This document shows, piece after piece, positions 1-8,026 of a stretch of 64,000 nt of DNA; position 1 is the stretch's first letter; each line of letters begins with the position of its first letter. Where the stretch lies: NCBI GenBank assembly GCA_001896725.1, contig MPPA01000010.1:248001-312000 (forward strand). The letters are read 5' to 3'. Position numbers and translations under genes: made by a program. The notes beneath the pieces are model-generated. The model made no database searches. It had not been told where the DNA came from and saw nothing but the letters and a program-made list of their open reading frames with translations. The DNA comes from Methanococcoides sp. EBM-47 (GTDB taxonomy: Archaea > Halobacteriota > Methanosarcinia > Methanosarcinales > Methanosarcinaceae).

Positions 1-446
1 GGTCCTGAGGGCTTGGTGGCCAGTACAGCAAATGTTAGGGGATTGTTCACGGTCTCTACTCTGACCCTTTCTCCTTTCGAGAGTGGTCTGCCCTCTATGA
101 TCCTCAGGATAAAACGGGGTCCTCCTACAAGCTGGACTGGCTGGGTAGGTGCAAGTGTGACACTTTCGGCTTCATGAGCTAATATCTTCCTGATAGTTAC
201 CTGATCATCCAGCCCTATCCTGGCATTGGACCGCAGATTACCATCTATGCGGATTATCCCCTTCCCTGTATCATCGGCATAACCTGGCCAGACGATAGCG
301 TAGCATTTGTCCTTGCCTCTGATCTCTATGATATCGCCGCTTGTCGCTCCCAATCGCTGCATCAGATCTTTTTCCAGGCGGGCTATGCCTCTGCCTGTAT
401 CCCTGGGATATGCCTGTGCCACTTGTATGATGATCTCTTCGGACAT
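1..446 (-). CDS. CDC48/VAT-type AAA ATPase, N-terminal part (gene runs off the left edge)
   Basis: Only the first 148 codons are inside the window. They form the substrate- and cofactor-binding N domain of archaeal VAT/CDC48, with the paired motifs PRDTGRGIARL (about residues 15-25) and ADDTGKGIIRI (about 56-66) that mark the double-psi barrel, followed by the second N subdomain. The family is a hexameric unfoldase that feeds proteins to the proteasome; the two AAA modules would lie beyond base 1. The ATG at 446 is preceded in frame by a stop two codons upstream, so the start is firm. The reading comes from my own translation of the minus strand. Confidence in the family is high; the rest of the protein is not seen. 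Confidence 0.88.
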   Translation of the reverse strand, partial: MSEEIIIQVAQAYPRDTGRGIARLEKDLMQRLGATSGDIIEIRGKDKCYAIVWPGYADDTGKGIIRIDGNLRSNARIGLDDQVTIRKILAHEAESVTLAPTQPVQLVGGPRFILRIIEGRPLSKGERVRVETVNNPLTFAVLATKPSG

Positions 447-858
447 TTCTCAACCGCCATTTTAAGAGCCAGTGCCTTAACACGTGATCTCAGAAAAAAT
501 CATTATTCAACTAATTAAATATCCATATTTAGAATAATATGCCAATATTTAAAACATTGTGGGGGTCAGCCTAGCAGACCATAAAATACGGTGATTATAT
601 GAAATTCTGCGGTCGGAGGTTCTCAAAGAAGACTGTGCGTATAAAGCACATTAAAAACCTTGAAGACATCAGAACCTCTTTTTCATGTACAAGGAAGGAA
701 TAAAGAATATCTATTCCTTATCACATACTGGATGGCGCCAGCAGTGGTCACCAGTTCCCACTGTCCTACAATAGTGGCAGAGAATACATGATATTTATAG
801 AGTATCTTTAAAGCGACCATAAAATCTTTATACTCTTCAGTTAACAGATATATACAAC
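447..858. other. 412-base intergenic region with promoter-like elements and a hairpin
   Basis: AT-rich spacer between the divergent CDC48 gene and the plus-strand Cys-rich gene. It holds an ATTTAAAA-like TATA element near 546-553, a possible 34-codon ORF (599-703) overlapping an 8-bp inverted repeat, and a second TATA-like element (TTTATACTC, about 829-837) about 25-30 bases before the 859 start codon. No larger gene can be supported. Confidence 0.5.
599..703 (+). ncRNA. Candidate small transcript: stem-loop with T-run, or a 34-aa peptide
   Basis: GAGGTTCT (616-623) pairs perfectly with AGAACCTC (671-678), and the second arm runs straight into five T residues (679-683). This is what an intrinsic-type end or small structured RNA would look like. 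A TATA-like element about 50 bases upstream could drive it. The same stretch is also an open frame from ATG 599 to TAA 701, a basic 34-aa peptide with two Cys. Which of the two, if either, is real cannot be decided from sequence alone. Confidence 0.25.
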
Positions 859-1254
859 ATGTACGATCTATACGAGATACGCGACTGGATATATGAATGC
901 GAGCTGTTCCTTTTCTTGGCAGAGGTCCATTTCATAGATGTAAAAGTGTCTCCTGTATGTCATGAGTTCTTCCATGTGTTATCTGGCAGTGAACTTGAGG
1001 AAATGCTTGCTCATGTGGAAAAGCGGCATTGTTCATGCATGTGCATGTATTCCTGTATCCAAAGAGAGGAACTTGATGACCTTAAGTCTGTAATGGACCA
1101 TATAGCATCAGAACAGTGGGACCAGCTCAGCTCTGACAAGATAGTTCAGGCTCAGGATGTATTACAAAAGCTTGCCAGCGGGCTTAGGAACACTATTATC
1201 AAGGCACATAAAGAACGAGGACATCCCCAGTTATATTCAGGAACGGAAGGATAA
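859..1254 (+). CDS. Unknown 131-aa protein with a central Cys/His cluster
   Basis: I do not recognise this family. The N-terminal 40 residues are hydrophobic and aromatic and contain Cys14, Cys34 and His35. The middle carries a dense metal-ligand-like cluster, HCSCMCMYSC (residues 57-66). The C-terminal half is predicted helical and soluble. A TATA-like element lies 25-30 bases upstream, so the mRNA leader would be very short, which is common in archaea and fits the absence of a clear ribosome binding site. It stands alone between a divergent CDC48 gene and a convergent CinA-like gene. Metal or Fe-S binding is an inference from the cysteines only. Confidence 0.6.
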   Translation: MYDLYEIRDWIYECELFLFLAEVHFIDVKVSPVCHEFFHVLSGSELEEMLAHVEKRHCSCMCMYSCIQREELDDLKSVMDHIASEQWDQLSSDKIVQAQDVLQKLASGLRNTIIKAHKERGHPQLYSGTEG

Positions 1255-1279
1255 TACCCTGGACAGGTGCTTTTCATCA

Positions 1280-2452
1280 TCACCGCTTGCTCTGCTGTGA
1301 CCTTCTTATTTGCGTGGAAGAAATACCATGGTCACAGTATTCTTCCTCTGGGACCATGGTCACTATAGGTCCGGCCTCTGCAGGTATCTCGATTTGTATC
1401 CCTTTTCTGCTGAAAACAAGAAAATCGATCCCTTTTGTCCTGAAAAGTTCAAGAAGGGAAGACAGGCTGTCTCCAGGACGATAGTATCTTGGATCAAATA
1501 GTCTTTTTATGGTATCAGCACCCACGATAAAAGTGGATTCCGGGAAAATGATCGCTTTTTCTGCAAACAGAGGTGCATTCGTCACAAATATATCTCCCAT
1601 AGGAACAGGACCATGCCGGACCTTTATAGAAGAGATCCTCTCTTCAAGAGAGATATAGTCTATTGGGGGTTTGTCCACATTAAGAAGAGAGATCTCAAAA
1701 TCTACTGGCAGGCCATATTTCCTGTATGCCACCTGTGCCATTTCCACATGGTTCTCATGGCAAGGATCAAAGGAACCAGGGAATATGACCCTGTGTGAAC
1801 GATGCGTATAACGTTTTTGACCGCTCATGTTCACACAGCTTGGGACCCTACTGGACGGATCAGCCTCATGCAACAGCATGTCCGCTATTGCCCCAGTGAC
1901 CTGTGCCCGTTCTACTTGTGGTCTTTCATGGAACGATAGTCCTGTCCCATCAGTTATTATGACATCCATGCCACAGGCTGAAGCTATCATGTTGATGATC
2001 GATCTTGCCACTATCGTCTCTTCATGCTCTCTGTCCCTTTTTTCCAAAAAACGGATACTATAGGTGGTTGTACTCCGAAGTGACTGGACCGCCATGTGCA
2101 GTTCATGTTGTCTTCCCTTTCGTTCACCTGTCCTTGCCAGGGTACAGGTCGCACCGATGCCAAGAAGATGCTCCGATCCTTTTTGCCCAGAAGCTTGAAG
2201 TATCATAGCTTTCTGAAAAGCTGCCATAGCCATTGCCCGTGCTGTTATTACCGAGGCATATTTTTCCGGTTCCTTGCCTATGAACGCATCAAGTGACTGC
2301 GGGCTGTATGGGACCATAGCCTCCAGTAAAGTGGCTGAACCTCCTCCATATCTCAACAGTTCTCCAAGGGCCTCTGTTCCACCACCGGTAACAGCAAGCA
2401 CAAATCCATATCCTGAGGAATGTATCTGGTGTACCAGTTCTCTTATTTCCAT
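1280..2452 (-). CDS. CinA-like domain fused to a NadD-like nucleotidyltransferase
   Basis: This 390-aa protein has two domains. Residues 1-200 resemble the CinA C-terminal (nicotinamide-nucleotide amidase-like) fold, with VTGGGTEALGELLRYGGGSA near the start in place of the usual SCTGG. Residues 220-390 are an HxGH-type nucleotidyltransferase: FPGSFDPCHENH (224-235) and the C-terminal ISSTQIR (377-383) match the ATP-binding signatures of NadD/CoaD-type enzymes. The usual HxGH reads HENH here, so His232 and His235 are kept but Gly is replaced. The fusion suggests a role in pyridine-nucleotide salvage or repair; the substrate is not established. It is convergent with the Cys-rich gene and divergent from the DUF457 gene. 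Confidence 0.75.
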   Translation of the reverse strand: MEIRELVHQIHSSGYGFVLAVTGGGTEALGELLRYGGGSATLLEAMVPYSPQSLDAFIGKEPEKYASVITARAMAMAAFQKAMILQASGQKGSEHLLGIGATCTLARTGERKGRQHELHMAVQSLRSTTTYSIRFLEKRDREHEETIVARSIINMIASACGMDVIITDGTGLSFHERPQVERAQVTGAIADMLLHEADPSSRVPSCVNMSGQKRYTHRSHRVIFPGSFDPCHENHVEMAQVAYRKYGLPVDFEISLLNVDKPPIDYISLEERISSIKVRHGPVPMGDIFVTNAPLFAEKAIIFPESTFIVGADTIKRLFDPRYYRPGDSLSSLLELFRTKGIDFLVFSRKGIQIEIPAEAGPIVTMVPEEEYCDHGISSTQIRRSQQSKR

Positions 2453-2648
2453 AGCTTTGCTTTTTTAGTTCCCGCATACATTTCAAATTTACGATATCGT
2501 GAACGAAAGGTCAAGATTCCCGTACTTATGGGTCACTTAGAGCAGAGAAAATACTACAACAGTGATATAATTTTTCATAGATGAAGGAAATATATTAACT
2601 GCTCGATAAACCATAAACGTATTTATATAAGAATATTATATTAATACG

Positions 2649-3200
2649 ATGTTTATCTTTGGTCACTTAGGAATAACGCTGGGTCTTTTCATGCTTCTGG
2701 AGCACAGGCTGCCAGCTTTGAAAGGCCGCATTGACCATACGGCCGTACTATTTGGCTCCATGCTGCCGGACCTCATTGATAAACCAATAGGCAGGGTCAT
2801 CTTCTCAGGAACTATAGATAATGGAAGAATATTTGCACATACTTTGCTGTTCTTTATAGTTCTTAGTAGTGCGGCATTCTATATATGGAAGAAAAAGAAC
2901 GATATGAGAGCCATATCCCTCTGTGCTGCAAGTTTTTGCCATTTGGTCGAGGACAATATGTGGGAAGCACCAGCAACACTGTTCTGGCCTCTAATGGGCT
3001 GGCAGTTCCCAAGTAATCCCGGGCCATACAATGGGATACTTGATTACTTTCAGACCCTTATGACCTATGCATATACCCCAGCCCTGGATTATGTGTTCAT
3101 GTCCGAGGTTGTAGGTTTCATGGTCCTTCTTTTTATGGGTACCAGATACCTGCTACAGAAATACCTATCAGATGCCAATGCAGGAGCTCTTAAGCCCTGA
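2649..3200 (+). CDS. DUF457 / YdjM-like membrane-bound metal-dependent hydrolase
   Basis: A 183-aa integral membrane protein of the LexA-binding/YbcI-like DUF457 family, with about four hydrophobic segments. Conserved polar residues sit at membrane edges: His6 in the first helix, LPDLIDK (about 40-46), FAHTLLF and FCHLVED. Family members are annotated as membrane-bound metal hydrolases, but the physiological substrate is unknown. A strong TATA element (TTTATATAAG, about 2621-2630) lies just upstream, implying an almost leaderless mRNA. It stands alone before the sugar operon; a second DUF457-like domain occurs at 9556. Confidence 0.75.
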   Translation: MFIFGHLGITLGLFMLLEHRLPALKGRIDHTAVLFGSMLPDLIDKPIGRVIFSGTIDNGRIFAHTLLFFIVLSSAAFYIWKKKNDMRAISLCAASFCHLVEDNMWEAPATLFWPLMGWQFPSNPGPYNGILDYFQTLMTYAYTPALDYVFMSEVVGFMVLLFMGTRYLLQKYLSDANAGALKP

Positions 3201-3284
3201 AACGTATTGTAACCTTTATATATACAAAAATTGATATAATATAAAAAATATATTTAACTTGTTTACCGTTGAAAGAGGATATTA

Positions 3285-3950
3285 ATGGGAAAAAATATTA
3301 GGATACACCGAAGCTCAAAGTTATATGGCAGGACCTCTGTAGGCGAAGGGACCACCATTATGGAAAACGTCACGTTGGGCTACCCTGAACATCGTATGTT
3401 AATGGAGATCATAGAACAAGGGATCGAGATCGAGGACCATGATCAACCAGGTGCCACCATAGGGAACGACTCTTTTATCCGCGCTGGTACTACTATCTTC
3501 AGTAATGTGATAACAGGGAACAGGTTCAAGACAGGTCACAATGCTCTGATAAGGGAGAACACTTCTATCGGCAATAGTGTGCTGATAGGTACCAATGTGA
3601 TCATAGACGGTAATGTAAAGATCGGGAACAACGTGAGCATTCAGGGTAATGTCTATATCCCTACTCATGTCACAATAGAAGATAATGTGTTCATCGGTCC
3701 ATGTGCAGTGCTTGCGAACGATAAATATCCTGTAAGGGGTGAATACATAGCAGATGGACCTACACTGCGCAAAGGCGCATCCATCGGTGCTAATGCTACT
3801 ATTGTCCCTGGAGTGGAGATCGGGGAAGGTGCAATGGTGGCTGCCGGAGCTTTGGTCACAAAAGACGTACCCCCCTGGAAGCTTGCCTTAGGATGTCCGG
3901 CTAAAGTAATTGAACTGCCAGAGAAGCTTAGACAATTGAATAAAATATAA
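3285..3950 (+). CDS. wbpD: Hexapeptide-repeat N-acetyltransferase (WbpD-like)
   Basis: A 221-aa left-handed beta-helix protein. Imperfect hexapeptide repeats ([IV]GNxxx turns such as IGNDSF, IGNSVL, IGNNVS) run through most of its length. The C-terminal pattern, with ALVTKDVPPWKLALGCPAKVI, is typical of sugar-nucleotide N-acetyltransferases. The family uses acetyl-CoA to acetylate the 3-amino group of UDP-2-acetamido-3-amino-glucuronate. Assignment to WbpD rests on its neighbours: an aminotransferase, an oxidoreductase and a UDP-sugar dehydrogenase follow on the same strand with short gaps. TATA-like ATATATA and ATATATTTAAC sequences precede it, so this is probably the first gene of the operon. 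Confidence 0.82.
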   Translation: MGKNIRIHRSSKLYGRTSVGEGTTIMENVTLGYPEHRMLMEIIEQGIEIEDHDQPGATIGNDSFIRAGTTIFSNVITGNRFKTGHNALIRENTSIGNSVLIGTNVIIDGNVKIGNNVSIQGNVYIPTHVTIEDNVFIGPCAVLANDKYPVRGEYIADGPTLRKGASIGANATIVPGVEIGEGAMVAAGALVTKDVPPWKLALGCPAKVIELPEKLRQLNKI

Positions 3951-3991
3951 ATATAGGTTTATTGTTCTATTTATAGTTCTTAAAGAGGTAT

Positions 3992-5080
3992 ATGATGATA
4001 AGCATCGCAAAACCATACCTTGACGAAGTGGAGATCGAGGCGGTCACCGCGGTATTGCGTTCAGGAGTAATAGCTGAAGGGCCAAAGGTAGCCCAGTTCG
4101 AACAGGCCTTTGCAGAATATATTGGAGTTGATCATGCAGTGGCCGTTAACTCTGGAACTGCTGCATTGCATGTGGCATTGATGGCACATGGCATAGGCAA
4201 AGGCGACGAGGTCATAACCACACCTTTCAGTTTTGTAGCTACTGCCAATTCCATTGTGTACACCGGCGCAAAACCTGTTTTTGCAGATATCGAGCCTGAT
4301 ACATATATAATCTCTCCTGATCAGGTCCATGAGATGATAACCAGTCGTACAAAGGCGATTATGCCTGTACACCTTTACGGGCACGCTGCTGACATGGACG
4401 CGATAATGGAAATAGCTGAAGACCATGACCTTCTTGTCATCGAGGATGCCTGCCAGGCCCATGGAGCAACGTACAAGGGTAAGAAAGTGGGTTCGTTCGG
4501 AACCGGTGCTTTCAGCTTCTACCCTACCAAGAACATGACCACCAGTGAAGGCGGCATTCTTACCACGGACGACCCGGACATTGCAGCCCGTTCACGTATG
4601 CTCAGGGCACATGGTTCAAAACAGCGCTATCTGCATGAGATGATAGGCTATAATTTCCGCATGACCGACATTTCTGCTGCTATAGGTATCGTGCAAATGG
4701 GAAGGCTGGCGGAATTCACTGAAAAAAGAAGACAGAACGCTAAGAGGCTTTCGAGTGGTCTTAAAGACACAAAGAACCTCACATTACCAGTGGAAAAAAC
4801 GAATTGCTCACATGTATATCACCAGTACACCATCCGCACTTCACTGCGTGACCCGCTGCGTGATACACTTCAGGAGAAGGGCATTGGTACCGGTACGTAC
4901 TACCCCCTGTGTATACACCAGCAACCCCTGTACAAAGAAATGGGCTATACAGGAAGTTTCCCCCAAAGCGAGAAAGCAGCCCGTGAGGCTCTGTCCATAC
5001 CGGTGCATCCGGCATTATCAGATGCTGATATAGACACCATCATTGCATGTATAAAGGAATGGGACCTGAGGTACGCATGA
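3992..5080 (+). CDS. wbpE: DegT/DnrJ/EryC1/StrS aminotransferase (WbpE-like)
   Basis: A 362-aa PLP-dependent sugar aminotransferase of the usual family length. The internal-aldimine lysine is Lys180 in FYPTKNMTTSEGG, preceded by the PLP-stacking and phosphate motif NSGTAALHVAL and the acidic IEDACQAHGA segment. It would transfer an amino group from glutamate to the 3-keto sugar nucleotide produced by the following WbpB-like enzyme. A ribosome binding site (AAGAGGT) sits just ahead of two adjacent ATG codons (3992 and 3995). Its stop overlaps the next start as ATGA, indicating translational coupling. Confidence 0.88.
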   Translation: MMISIAKPYLDEVEIEAVTAVLRSGVIAEGPKVAQFEQAFAEYIGVDHAVAVNSGTAALHVALMAHGIGKGDEVITTPFSFVATANSIVYTGAKPVFADIEPDTYIISPDQVHEMITSRTKAIMPVHLYGHAADMDAIMEIAEDHDLLVIEDACQAHGATYKGKKVGSFGTGAFSFYPTKNMTTSEGGILTTDDPDIAARSRMLRAHGSKQRYLHEMIGYNFRMTDISAAIGIVQMGRLAEFTEKRRQNAKRLSSGLKDTKNLTLPVEKTNCSHVYHQYTIRTSLRDPLRDTLQEKGIGTGTYYPLCIHQQPLYKEMGYTGSFPQSEKAAREALSIPVHPALSDADIDTIIACIKEWDLRYA

Positions 5081-6009
5081 TAAGAATGGGAGTTATTGGT
5101 GTAGGTTCCATGGGAAAGAACCATGTAAGGATCTACAGTGAGATGGCAGGCGTCGAACTTGTGGGTATCTCTGATGTGAACAAAGAACTTGTTGAAGGTC
5201 TTGCACGTACTTTCAAGACCACTCCTTATACGGATTACAAGAAGCTGTTGGCACAGGGACTGGATGCCGTCAGTATTGTGGTGCCCACTAAAATGCATGC
5301 AGCAGTAACATTGGATGCTTTGAATGCCGGAGCTAATGTTCTTGTAGAAAAGCCCATTGCAGACACCCTTGAAAATGCAGACCTGATGATCAATACTGCC
5401 AAAGAAAAAGGCCTGATGCTCATGGTGGGGCATATAGAGAGGTTCAATCCCGCTGTGATAAAGCTCAAGAAGATCATAGATGCAGGATTATTAGGTAAGG
5501 TGGTATCCATTTCCACAAGAAGGGTGGGTGCCTATAACCCCAGGATAAGGGATGTTGGTGTCATTCTGGATATTGGGGTACATGATGTGGATATTATTTC
5601 TTATCTGTATGGGAAGAAGATAGATCAGGTATATACGATAGCAGGAGCTAATATTCATTCTTCTGAGGACCATGCATCCATACACCTGCGTTTCGATCAC
5701 GACTATTCCGGCCTTGTGGACGTGAACTGGCTCACTCCGCACAAAGTACGCACCCTCACCGCAGTAGGTGTTGCAGGTGTGGCGTATCTTGATTATATCA
5801 AACAGTCCCTTGTGCTCCACGACAAGGAATGGGTACGTGAGGCTAAAGTGGAACCAAAAGAACCACTGCTCAACGAGCTCGAATATTTTGTACGCTGCAT
5901 TGTCAATAAGGAGGAGACGCATCCGAACGGAGAGGATGGGAAACATGCCCTGGAGGCATGTATGGCCGCTATTACATCATATCATGAAGAGAAAGTGATA
6001 GATATTTGA
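5077..6009 (+). CDS. wbpB: Gfo/Idh/MocA-family oxidoreductase (WbpB-like)
   Basis: A 310-aa NAD-dependent sugar dehydrogenase. The N-terminal Rossmann motif is GVIGVGSMGKNH, and the family signature VLVEKPIA follows about 90 residues later, with GHIERFNPA after it. In the WbpABDE pathway this enzyme oxidises the C3 hydroxyl of UDP-GlcNAcA. An ATG at 5047 would lengthen the protein by ten residues, but ATG 5077 is preferred: it overlaps the previous stop, has GAGGT a few bases upstream and places the Rossmann motif at the normal distance from the N terminus. Confidence 0.85.
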   Translation: MIRMGVIGVGSMGKNHVRIYSEMAGVELVGISDVNKELVEGLARTFKTTPYTDYKKLLAQGLDAVSIVVPTKMHAAVTLDALNAGANVLVEKPIADTLENADLMINTAKEKGLMLMVGHIERFNPAVIKLKKIIDAGLLGKVVSISTRRVGAYNPRIRDVGVILDIGVHDVDIISYLYGKKIDQVYTIAGANIHSSEDHASIHLRFDHDYSGLVDVNWLTPHKVRTLTAVGVAGVAYLDYIKQSLVLHDKEWVREAKVEPKEPLLNELEYFVRCIVNKEETHPNGEDGKHALEACMAAITSYHEEKVIDI

Positions 6010-6032
6010 CAGAACAAGGAAAGTGAATTATA

Positions 6033-7463
6033 ATGAGCGATAAATTAATAAAGATACTAAAGCAGAAAGGCCCGATCAAGAAAGTAGGTGTCATCGGTAT
6101 GGGATATGTGGGTATCCCGGCAGCTGCACTGTTCGCAGATGTACCTGGCTTTGATCATGTGCTGGGTTTCCAGAGAGCTTCATCCTCATCCGGATATAAG
6201 ATAGATATGCTAAACAGGGGAGAAAGCCCCCTGAAAGGTGAAGAACCTGGTATCGAGGAGCTGCTGCAGAAGGTAGTTAAGGCAGGCAAGTTCACCTGCA
6301 CATCTGATTTTTCAAGGATCAGCGAGCTTGATGCTATTACATTGGCTATCCAGACGCCCTTCGAGGACCCAAAGAGCCTCCTGCCGGACTTTACTGCACT
6401 CATCGAAGGTATAGAGAACGTTGGCAGGCACCTCAAAAAGGGTATGCTGGTCGTGCTTGAATCTACCATAACCCCTGGTACCACCATTGGGATGGCAAAG
6501 GATATACTGGAAAAGGAGTCAGGTCTTATTGCAGGCGAGGATTTTGCGCTGGCGCATGCTCCTGAGAGGGTCATGGTCGGAAGGCTTCTGCAGAATATAA
6601 GGGAGCATGACAGGATCGTGGGCGGTATCGATGATGTCAGCACAGAGCGGGCAGTCGAGCTATATACGCCTGTGCTCACTAAAGGCAAGGTAATACCCAT
6701 GACAGCTACGGCTGCCGAGGTCACTAAGACCGCTGAGAACACTTTCAGGGACCTGCAGATAGCGGCGGTCAATCAGCTTGCATTGTACTGTGAGGCCATG
6801 GGCATCAATGTGTATGATGTGCGTGCCGGTATTGCAAGCCTTAAAGGTGAGGGCATCACACGAGCTATCCTGTACCCTGGAGCAGGGGTTGGCGGACATT
6901 GCCTTACAAAGGATACATATCATCTGGAGCGCGGTGTCACCCTTGGCATAGAACCGCTGGACTATCCCGAAGATGCTGAATCTATCTATGTGCTTGCCAG
7001 GAAGGTAAACGACTTTATGCCAAAGCACATGTTCAATCTCACAGTTAAGGCATTGGAGAGGATCGGTAAGGACCTCAAAGGTATCAAGATAGCAATGCTA
7101 GGCTGGGCGTTCCTGAACGATTCCGATGATGCCCGTAATCCCCCGTCAGAACCATACAGGGATATGGCACTGCAGGCAGGCTGTGAAGTATCGGTACATG
7201 ACCCCCACGTGGTCCATTATCCCGGCATAGACATACATGCCAATATCGATGGAGTGCTCGCTGAAGCTGATGTGGTCGTCATCTTTACAGGGCATAAGCA
7301 ATATTTCGGTCTGACCCCTGAACTGATCAAGCAGAAGATGGGTAAGGAACAGCCAGTGATGATCGATGGACGCAATGTGGTGGACCCCGACAGCTTCATC
7401 AATGCAGGATTCATCTATAAGGGAATAGGCAGAGGCGATAAGAACAACCATCCTCTGAAATGA
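6033..7463 (+). CDS. wbpA: UDP-N-acetyl-sugar 6-dehydrogenase (WbpA/WecC-like)
   Basis: A 476-aa nucleotide-sugar dehydrogenase of the UDP-Glc/GDP-Man family. It has an NAD-binding motif (GVIGMGYVGIPAAA), the central helix and the catalytic cysteine motif GAGVGGHCLTKDTYHL, followed by the C-terminal UDP-binding domain. It would oxidise C6 of UDP-GlcNAc twice to the uronic acid, the first step of the four-gene pathway. It is the last gene of the cluster, 23 bases after wbpB, and is convergent with the VanZ gene. Slightly longer than many homologues because of a region around residues 45-60 (QRASSSSGYK). Confidence 0.88.
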   Translation: MSDKLIKILKQKGPIKKVGVIGMGYVGIPAAALFADVPGFDHVLGFQRASSSSGYKIDMLNRGESPLKGEEPGIEELLQKVVKAGKFTCTSDFSRISELDAITLAIQTPFEDPKSLLPDFTALIEGIENVGRHLKKGMLVVLESTITPGTTIGMAKDILEKESGLIAGEDFALAHAPERVMVGRLLQNIREHDRIVGGIDDVSTERAVELYTPVLTKGKVIPMTATAAEVTKTAENTFRDLQIAAVNQLALYCEAMGINVYDVRAGIASLKGEGITRAILYPGAGVGGHCLTKDTYHLERGVTLGIEPLDYPEDAESIYVLARKVNDFMPKHMFNLTVKALERIGKDLKGIKIAMLGWAFLNDSDDARNPPSEPYRDMALQAGCEVSVHDPHVVHYPGIDIHANIDGVLAEADVVVIFTGHKQYFGLTPELIKQKMGKEQPVMIDGRNVVDPDSFINAGFIYKGIGRGDKNNHPLK

Positions 7464-7476
7464 CCTTTCTCTTTTT

Positions 7477-7986
7477 TTATTTTGGGTCCGTTCTTTCCTT
7501 ATTCTCGTCCTTTTTACCCCACAGGTACCTTATAGTAAGGACGATGATCCCGACCTGTGCTAATACCACACCTATACTGTCAGCCAGGAGGTCCCATTTG
7601 CTTGAGCTTCTTCCGGGTACGAAGGACTGGTGCAGCTCATCGGTAATACCATAGGATATACCTACCAGTATGGCAAAGATAGCAGCATACCTTCTCAGGA
7701 ACACATTTTGTGAGTTCCTGAAGCTCAGGTGAAGCAGTACACCAAAACCAAAGTAAAGACCCATGTGCAGCACTTTATCCCTATGGTCATAGGTGTAATG
7801 CACGAGGTCAATGACAGGCATCAGTCCAAGGTCCAACAGCTGATCACGGGCCCAGTACAGAGCAGGCAGGTGTGTAATGCTTTTAGGTATATCGATACTG
7901 GACTGCGCTGACATATAAAAGATAGCCAGGGCATAAAGCACGCTCAATGATGCAAGTACCTTGAACTTCGTGATCTTAAAAGTCAT
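7477..7986 (-). CDS. VanZ-family membrane protein
   Basis: A 169-aa protein with about four membrane segments and VanZ signatures: an N-terminal YALAIFYMSAQSS segment, DKVLHMGLYFGFG in the middle, and DELHQSFVPGR...DLLADSIG near the C terminus. The family is linked to envelope or glycan processes, but its activity is not defined in archaea. It lies 40 bases downstream of a sugar epimerase on the same strand, so the two are probably cotranscribed. It converges with wbpA. Confidence 0.82.
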   Translation of the reverse strand: MTFKITKFKVLASLSVLYALAIFYMSAQSSIDIPKSITHLPALYWARDQLLDLGLMPVIDLVHYTYDHRDKVLHMGLYFGFGVLLHLSFRNSQNVFLRRYAAIFAILVGISYGITDELHQSFVPGRSSSKWDLLADSIGVVLAQVGIIVLTIRYLWGKKDENKERTDPK

Positions 7987-8026
7987 TATCCAACCTTTTT
8001 GTCACCACACCCGTGACCCCTTTAAG

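Noticed and set aside
271-483. 70-aa minus-strand open frame
   Set aside because: It overlaps the clear CDC48 N-domain in another frame, is Arg/His-rich and has no family motif.
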